From contig NC_059548.1 of assembly GCF_905220415.1 (NCBI RefSeq), forward strand, positions 3,784,501 to 3,848,500: a stretch of 64,000 nucleotides of DNA, in the 5' to 3' direction. Shown here one piece after another: positions 58,790 to 64,000 of this stretch. The translations under genes were made by a program, and so were the position numbers. The notes under the pieces are model-generated. The model had not been told where the DNA came from and made no database searches. It saw nothing but the letters and a program-made list of their open reading frames with translations. Within the stretch, counting starts at the first letter, position 1. Each line of letters begins with the position of its first letter. The stretch is from Colias croceus. Lineage: Eukaryota; Arthropoda; Insecta; Lepidoptera; Pieridae.

Positions 58790-58853
58790 TATATGCTTTA
58801 GAAAATAAGTTTTGTCTTACGGCTCTGGGATCTTACTCAAAGCATCGTCTTTA

Positions 58854-59022
58854 TCTATACTAATACTAATATTATAAGGCTGAAGAGTTTGTTTGTTTGA
58901 ACGCGCTAATCTCAGGAACTACTGGTCCGATTTGAAAAATTATTTCGGTGTTGGATAGCCCATTTATAGAGGAAGGCTAACAGGAGCGGAGCCACGCGGG
59001 TGAACCCGCGGAGCGCAGCTAG
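58854..59022 (+). mobile_element. CTAG-ended Helitron-like repeat, 'GAGTTTG' subtype
   Basis: A|TCTATACTAATACTAATATT, GAGTTTGTTTGTTTGAACGC, 'aactactggtccgatttg', 3' hairpin CGCGGGTGAACCCGCGGAGCG and CAGCTAG. Confidence 0.75.
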
Positions 59023-59087
59023 CCATAGATAAAGGAAAAATTGCTAAATTAAAAGTTATAACATAGGTATAACAATAAAAAATAGGT

Positions 59088-59131
59088 TTGTTCGGAACCC
59101 TGGGTGTGCAAGTAAGACTCGCTCTTGATCA
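59088..59131 (+). repeat. Fragment of a common lepidopteran repeat end
   Basis: GTTCGGAACCCTGGGTGTGC followed by 'gactcgctcttgatca' resembles the 3' end of a repeat I know only by sight. Family name uncertain. Confidence 0.4.
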
Positions 59132-59149
59132 GTATTTTATTTTATACAT

Positions 59150-59339
59150 AACAAACATTCCAACGAACGGTGAAGGAAAAACATCGTGAGGAAACCGATA
59201 TGTCGAAGAATTAAAAAAGTTCGACGACATGTGTCATCCGCCAACCCGCACTTGGCCAGCGTGGTGGATTATGGCCTGTACCCTCATAGGAGGCCCGTGT
59301 CCCAGCCGTGGGAACGTATATGGGCTGATGATGATGAAA
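59150..59339 (+). mobile_element. SINE/LINE 3' segment with (TGATGA)n tail
   Basis: Phrases 'ggtgaaggaaaaacatcgtgagg', 'cgcacttggccagcgtggtgg' and 'gggctgatgatgatg' are characteristic of a widespread lepidopteran retroposon end. The TGATGA tail marks the 3' terminus. The 67-codon frame over it is a by-product. Confidence 0.6.
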
Positions 59340-62300
59340 CATTCCAATAATTTTGTAAATGCCAAGTTAACCTCCTGCGTACGTCACTTGTTTACCTACT
59401 TCTACAACATCAAGGTTAAGTTTTTATACTAATCAATTTACTCACTTTTATAAAACTAGAAGTTAACAATTACTCATAAAATAAACACTGTTGCTTCTAA
59501 ACATCAATATTAAAAATATTAGACAATAATAACGATACAAAAACCTGTTGGACGGGTCGCAACTCGCAACATCATCACACGATGTTGTGATTAACACTTC
59601 CAATTAAATGCCTATAGGTATACAAAGTATTATTGTACCTACTTGCCTGACATTCAAGGTTTGATGTTAAATAAAATAACTAGGTAAACAAGTTAATGGG
59701 ACTGAGAAATTAAAGAATTCAATATTTTCGAACATTTTATTACATAGGTACATCGAATAATATCCATGTAAAATATAATTTTGGTCGCAAATTAATGACT
59801 AATTTATACTTATGACGTAAACATTAATTAATTCTCGTGGGTTGTAGGCATTCAAATACAGATATTGTATACGATAGGTACATTATTTAATTACCTATTT
59901 AATAGCCCAATTAGAGTTTATCAATCATACAAAAATATCATTACAAGAAAACCGTTACCTACGTACAGAATAGAGAATACAGATCTCACACGATTGCACT
60001 TTCGTGTTTATGATTAATTATTATTGGCGGAATGCAAAAAAACTAATTACATCTATTTACTCACGTAGACTAAAACACCATTGTTCTTTAGTCCATTTTA
60101 TAAAACTTATGGAAAATCGCTAGCGGGTTTCCTTCAATAAGTAAAAAAACATTTAATGGATAGGATTTTGCTAAGTATAAGATTGAAAACGTAAAGAATA
60201 CATATAACATAAGTTATTTAAAAGATGCTTTCTATGTTGCCTTGCCTCATTATTTTATGTTGCTAGTTGGCCAAAAGATTTCAAAGACAATTTTATTCCA
60301 CACATAACTACTTGTCACAAACTAGTTTTAATTATGTAAAAATACGAAAAGATACTTTATATCTAGCCATTAAATAATAATAATTAATAGTATATTTGCT
60401 GACAAAATCATGGTCAACAAATAAACATATTTTATCACACGCTTACACTAACTAAAATAGGGCTGCCAAAAGCAGTATTAAATTGTACCCAAAATTGCAA
60501 CTCGATTCATAACATGGCACATTAAAACAATTAAAAAAGGTAAATAAATTTTAAACTACGACTAGAGATAATTATTTAAGTAAATCACCAAAAATATATA
60601 GGCCAGCATAATAATCTAAACTCATTCTGCTTGATGACTTAAATCATAATATGCAACTATTTGTTGAGATGACCCTAAGCAAGGGTGTATAGTGTATACG
60701 TTGTGTATATTCGTGCTCGTGATTAAATAACAAATCTGGCAGCCCCGAGAAAATATTTAAAAATATTAACTATATTGGTTAAATATTACATAATGGGAAC
60801 TTACAATTACGCAACAAGATCAACATTATGGAAAATTGAATGGCCACAAGTGGACGATGAATTATATTACGGCCTAATCCCTAATAACTACCTAGTTTAT
60901 GTGCTAGATATTACGATGTTAAATATTACAATGCAGGCAAAGGGCAACTGGGAACAGCTTTTATCATTAAAAAAGACGGGTTGCACTCCGGGAGTGCCGG
61001 CAGAAGTGAAAACTTGATTATTAACGTTCAGCATGTTTGATATTTTGGAATGGTATCCGTCTTACGCATGGAATATAAGGGCCAAAAAAAAAAACATCCG
61101 TCTTACGCTTTTTCGATCAGGCCACGTGTCCTGACGCGAGTTTAAGATTTTATACCCAACGCCGCTAAAGAAGTTTTCACTTCAAAAAAATTAATAACAC
61201 ACAGAAGAAATTTTCAAATCCACTAGCAATTTGGTGGATAAATTTATGTTATTAAGTTTATTTCTTACAGAGATACTTTCCAATTGAATTTCTGATAGTA
61301 TATTGCACAGCGGTGGAAATGGATTTAATTATCATACTGTACAAGTTCTTCAACTATAAAACCTCCTAACTTAAGCCCTAAAATAGGATAAAAACAGTCA
61401 CAGTACAAATTCTCTTAAAACATCCACTAAACAATCATGATTACATGCTATATACAGACATTGAACACCAGGTGCCATGGGATACATATAGATAACATGT
61501 AAACATATCCAAGCATTACACAAAAAGTCTTATCCTAAACTTTTGATATCATTTAATAATTGAATAAACATTCAGTCAAATATTTGTATACTACAATTGT
61601 ATATTTACAACATTAAATACCAATCAATAAATGGATAATTTTATTATTACCAAAATGTGTAAACTTAAAATGATAAGAGTACACATATTTGTTTTCTCTA
61701 AAATTCAAATAGATGATTGTAACAATATACAAATGATTTAAATTTATTGAGCACCCTGGCAAGAGCAATTATTTACATATTGTATTATGGACCCTCCATC
61801 CAATGGATTACAAATTGGCCTTATAGCATCAGCATATTAAGAAAGAAAGAAAGATCATTTATTAGATATTTAATTGGATACATTCCTACAGAGTACAGAT
61901 ATACAAAATAGGGTACCTATTTGAATAAAGTCTACACAAGTAATAAATTTATGTAACATTACCTGATATTATCCAAGATATCATTGAATATATTTCATAT
62001 GAAAATAAATAAAAATAGTTGTTGTTGTTCTCCAATAAAATTATCACGTTATTTTAAATATTGTCTTTTAGCCTATGTTAAGACTATGACAATCAACAAT
62101 TATTATATTTGACTTATGTAGTAAAGTAACTCGTTCCATTATAGGAAATCCATTGGATAGGTAAGTCTAGGTACTTAAACAATGCCACATTAAGATCTTT
62201 AAGAATAATTTAATAGAAATGATTATAGTATCATAATATACTTAAGTTATTCGTAGCAACACAATGTTACATCAAATTACATCAGCAATAATTAAATCAA

Positions 62301-63199
62301 GTTTATATAAAAATAAAGATAATATCAAACAAGCTATTATTCGTTGCAAATATTAAAGGAAATGTAGCCTCAGTCACTATTTTGGTAAAAACCCAATTTG
62401 TTTTGTTCTACATAATATGTAAGTATTTAAAAATCCCATGCTCAAACTATTGCTACCTTTACCAACTATTTTACCCTGCTTGTCACAACTTGTTTCCCTT
62501 TGAAACAAGTATTGTCAATAGAAATGGCTTTTCAAACCCTGCCATTATAAATTCGCCAATGTTCCTCACCTTTACAATCACCAAATGATAAAACTGAACA
62601 GGCAATTATTCAATCATTTAAAGAAACAATTTAACCCATTGAGCCCCGAAAGGCCCGATCGGTCCACAACACAATAGATTTTCTATTGTGTCTGTGATTC
62701 CGGGGCCTGAGTTAACTAAATTAACATCAGCTGTTTGGATGTTACTAAATGAATTATTTGTCACAATAACAACTACCTCTATATAGTTATGTGTCATACA
62801 ATTACATCTATACAAATTTAGTGCCTCAGTTTTTCCCAACAATATATCATCATACTTAATTTAATATTTATGAAAAATCCTTAGTATCATGTTTGGCACA
62901 AAGTAATCTACATTACTTGTTTAATAGTATCCAATTTAAAAAAGCTTAACAAAAAGGTTTTATGACATCCTACCCTTCAACATATAAAAAAAAAAATTAA
63001 AAATTAATAAACATAAAGACTAACTTTATGGAGGGACAAGTTGGACACAATTTGGCTCCGAATGGTATTTTAAAAACAAAATACATTCATTTTAACACGC
63101 ATCATTCAAACATAGATGATGTACTATTTAATGTGTAATTATTTAACTTATGAAACTATATTTGCACAGAGATGCCCATTTGAAGGAACACACATAAAA
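59340..63199. other. AT-rich region downstream of Met, possibly including its 3' UTR
   Basis: No second gene recognised. On the minus strand, ATTAAA occurs 68 nt past the Met stop (63127-63132) and AATAAA at 61858-61863 and 61640-61645; any could serve polyadenylation. An 80-codon frame at 60775-61017 (+) starts from TTG and is not convincing. A CACGTG E-box is at about 61127. Few recognisable repeats lie between 59.4 and 63.2 kb compared with the rest of the window. Confidence 0.45.
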
Positions 63200-64000
63200 T
63201 TAACAGTCTGAAAGGCAACTATGCCTTTTTAATTGTTCACTGTTGTCATCGCTATCAGAATTTTTCCTTTTTCTAGTATCAAATCTAACTCCAGTCTCTT
63301 GCACAACCTTTTCACTATTCTTAATTGCAGAAATTATGTTTTCCTTTGATGGAGCTACCAATTTTAATTCATCATAGCTTTCACTCACAGCTGGTTCTAC
63401 CAAATGCATAACAATTCTTTCCAAGTGCTTTGGATGTTCAACAGGAGCATCATCTGTAGCAACTACTTTGTCAGTTTGATTTCTGCCATCATCTACCATA
63501 ACTGAATATTTACGTTTCATCTCTTTCATCATTTTATGGCCATATTCCTCGCCTATAACACTGTTTACACAGACAAAGCTTTGAACCTTTTTTGTATCTT
63601 TATCAATTTCTAAATAACCTCTTGTTCGCATATAAATGAAATGACCAGACCGGGACATTAATCTATAATAAGACTCACCAAATTCCTTGCTCTGATCGTA
63701 CATCTGGCGCAACACACAAATTACCCAACGCACATCTTCTTTGTGCATAAAAACAAAAGCAGATGTCCCAGTCACTTCTTCAGTCATATAGCCAGCTGCT
63801 AATGATATGCTCTGGTCACATTGAACAATTCTGCCGTCAATTAGATGCCTTGTCCAGTATTCTGTGTATGCTGTTGGTGGCAGCATTCTTGGTGGTAATG
63901 GGTTAGTGATCAGGTGGACCATACCAATGAAAACAAAATCGTTGCCACTGGAAGAAAATGTTCTCTGGTGTCGCACCCTCTGCCTGCGAATTGTTTTCTC
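63200..64000 (-). CDS. Met: Methoprene-tolerant (juvenile hormone receptor), C-terminal part; cut by window end
   Basis: 266 residues are visible and the frame is still open at the window edge, so the N-terminal bHLH and PAS-A lie beyond it. Visible residues ~45-150 form a PAS-B domain with its PAC part: EYWTRHLIDGRIVQCDQ, GYMTEE, FMHKEDVRWVICVLRQMYD, GESYYRLMSRSGHFIYMRTR, then VQSFVCVN. This wording is very close to insect Met/gce proteins. The PAS-B pocket of Met binds juvenile hormone, after which Met pairs with the coactivator Taiman/SRC and activates Kr-h1 in the nucleus. The tail is short, with ERIVMHLVEPA (also conserved in Met/gce), a basic KRKNSDSDD stretch (possible nuclear signal) and SCLSDC before TAA. 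No intron breaks the 801 bp. In some moths one of two Met paralogues is reported to be intronless; whether this is Met1 or Met2 cannot be decided here. Confidence 0.85.
   Translation of the reverse strand, partial: EKTIRRQRVRHQRTFSSSGNDFVFIGMVHLITNPLPPRMLPPTAYTEYWTRHLIDGRIVQCDQSISLAAGYMTEEVTGTSAFVFMHKEDVRWVICVLRQMYDQSKEFGESYYRLMSRSGHFIYMRTRGYLEIDKDTKKVQSFVCVNSVIGEEYGHKMMKEMKRKYSVMVDDGRNQTDKVVATDDAPVEHPKHLERIVMHLVEPAVSESYDELKLVAPSKENIISAIKNSEKVVQETGVRFDTRKRKNSDSDDNSEQLKRHSCLSDC

Noticed and set aside
60463..60745. Possible MITE with GGGCTGCCA / TGGCAGCCC ends
   Set aside because: Only a 9-bp inverted match, no target duplication and no similarity of adjacent bases.
60775..61017. 80-codon frame near the Met 3' side
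   Set aside because: It opens at TTG, has no family resemblance, and the C-terminal GC-rich part resembles repeat sequence rather than a gene.
1..64000. CRISPR array, rRNA or bacterial-type operons
   Set aside because: Eukaryotic repeat-rich DNA; no regularly spaced direct repeats and no rRNA signature.

Overview
The window is AT-rich eukaryotic DNA that is mostly intergenic or intronic and densely filled with transposable elements. The repeat content points to a moth or butterfly (Lepidoptera). At least fifteen copies or fragments of a CTAG-ended repeat with the 'GCGGGCGAAGCCGCGGGCGGAAGCTAG' type of 3' end are present, together with Jockey-like, RTE-like, hAT, pogo/Tigger, piggyBac and Spy-like elements. 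No rRNA, tRNA or CRISPR array was recognised.

Only one host gene is convincing. The last 0.8 kb (minus strand, cut by the window end) encodes the PAS-B domain and C-terminus of a bHLH-PAS protein that I recognise as the juvenile-hormone receptor Methoprene-tolerant (Met/gce). The roughly 3.9 kb beyond its stop codon holds no recognised gene and may include its 3' UTR.

Layout. 0.6-5.2 kb: a ~0.7 kb repeat present twice in inverted orientation, followed by a 615-bp perfect-looking fold-back element (5278-5892). 5.9-30 kb: AT-rich DNA with scattered CTAG-ended repeats, a second fold-back element (22183-22607) with the same termini but an unrelated stem, a TATA-flanked MITE (24081-24478), and two 29-36 bp hairpins each bracketed by an 8-bp direct repeat. 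30.2-31.3 kb: a CTAG repeat split by an 889-bp Spy-like insertion placed exactly between AAA and TTT. 33.5 kb: the 3' end of an RTE-type retrotransposon. 35.6-36.7 kb: a TTAA-flanked piggyBac-like element with a decayed coding remnant. 37.4-37.9, 42.7-44.4 and 56.8-58.8 kb: three TA-flanked pogo-like elements. The middle one is nested in a palindrome-rich element with 82-bp perfect inverted termini (41849-44536). 48.9-55.8 kb: a nearly full-length Jockey-clade retrotransposon (ORF1 gag with three zinc knuckles, ORF2 endonuclease plus reverse transcriptase). Its only visible lesion is a 2467-bp hAT element inserted inside the RT domain with an 8-bp target duplication. That hAT element carries a hAT dimerisation-domain remnant, a piece of another reverse transcriptase, and two identical 140-bp copies of its right end.

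The main biological interest is the layered transposon history: nesting with readable target sites, motif arrays inside pogo-like elements, and ultra-short hairpin insertions. The Met fragment is the host landmark.
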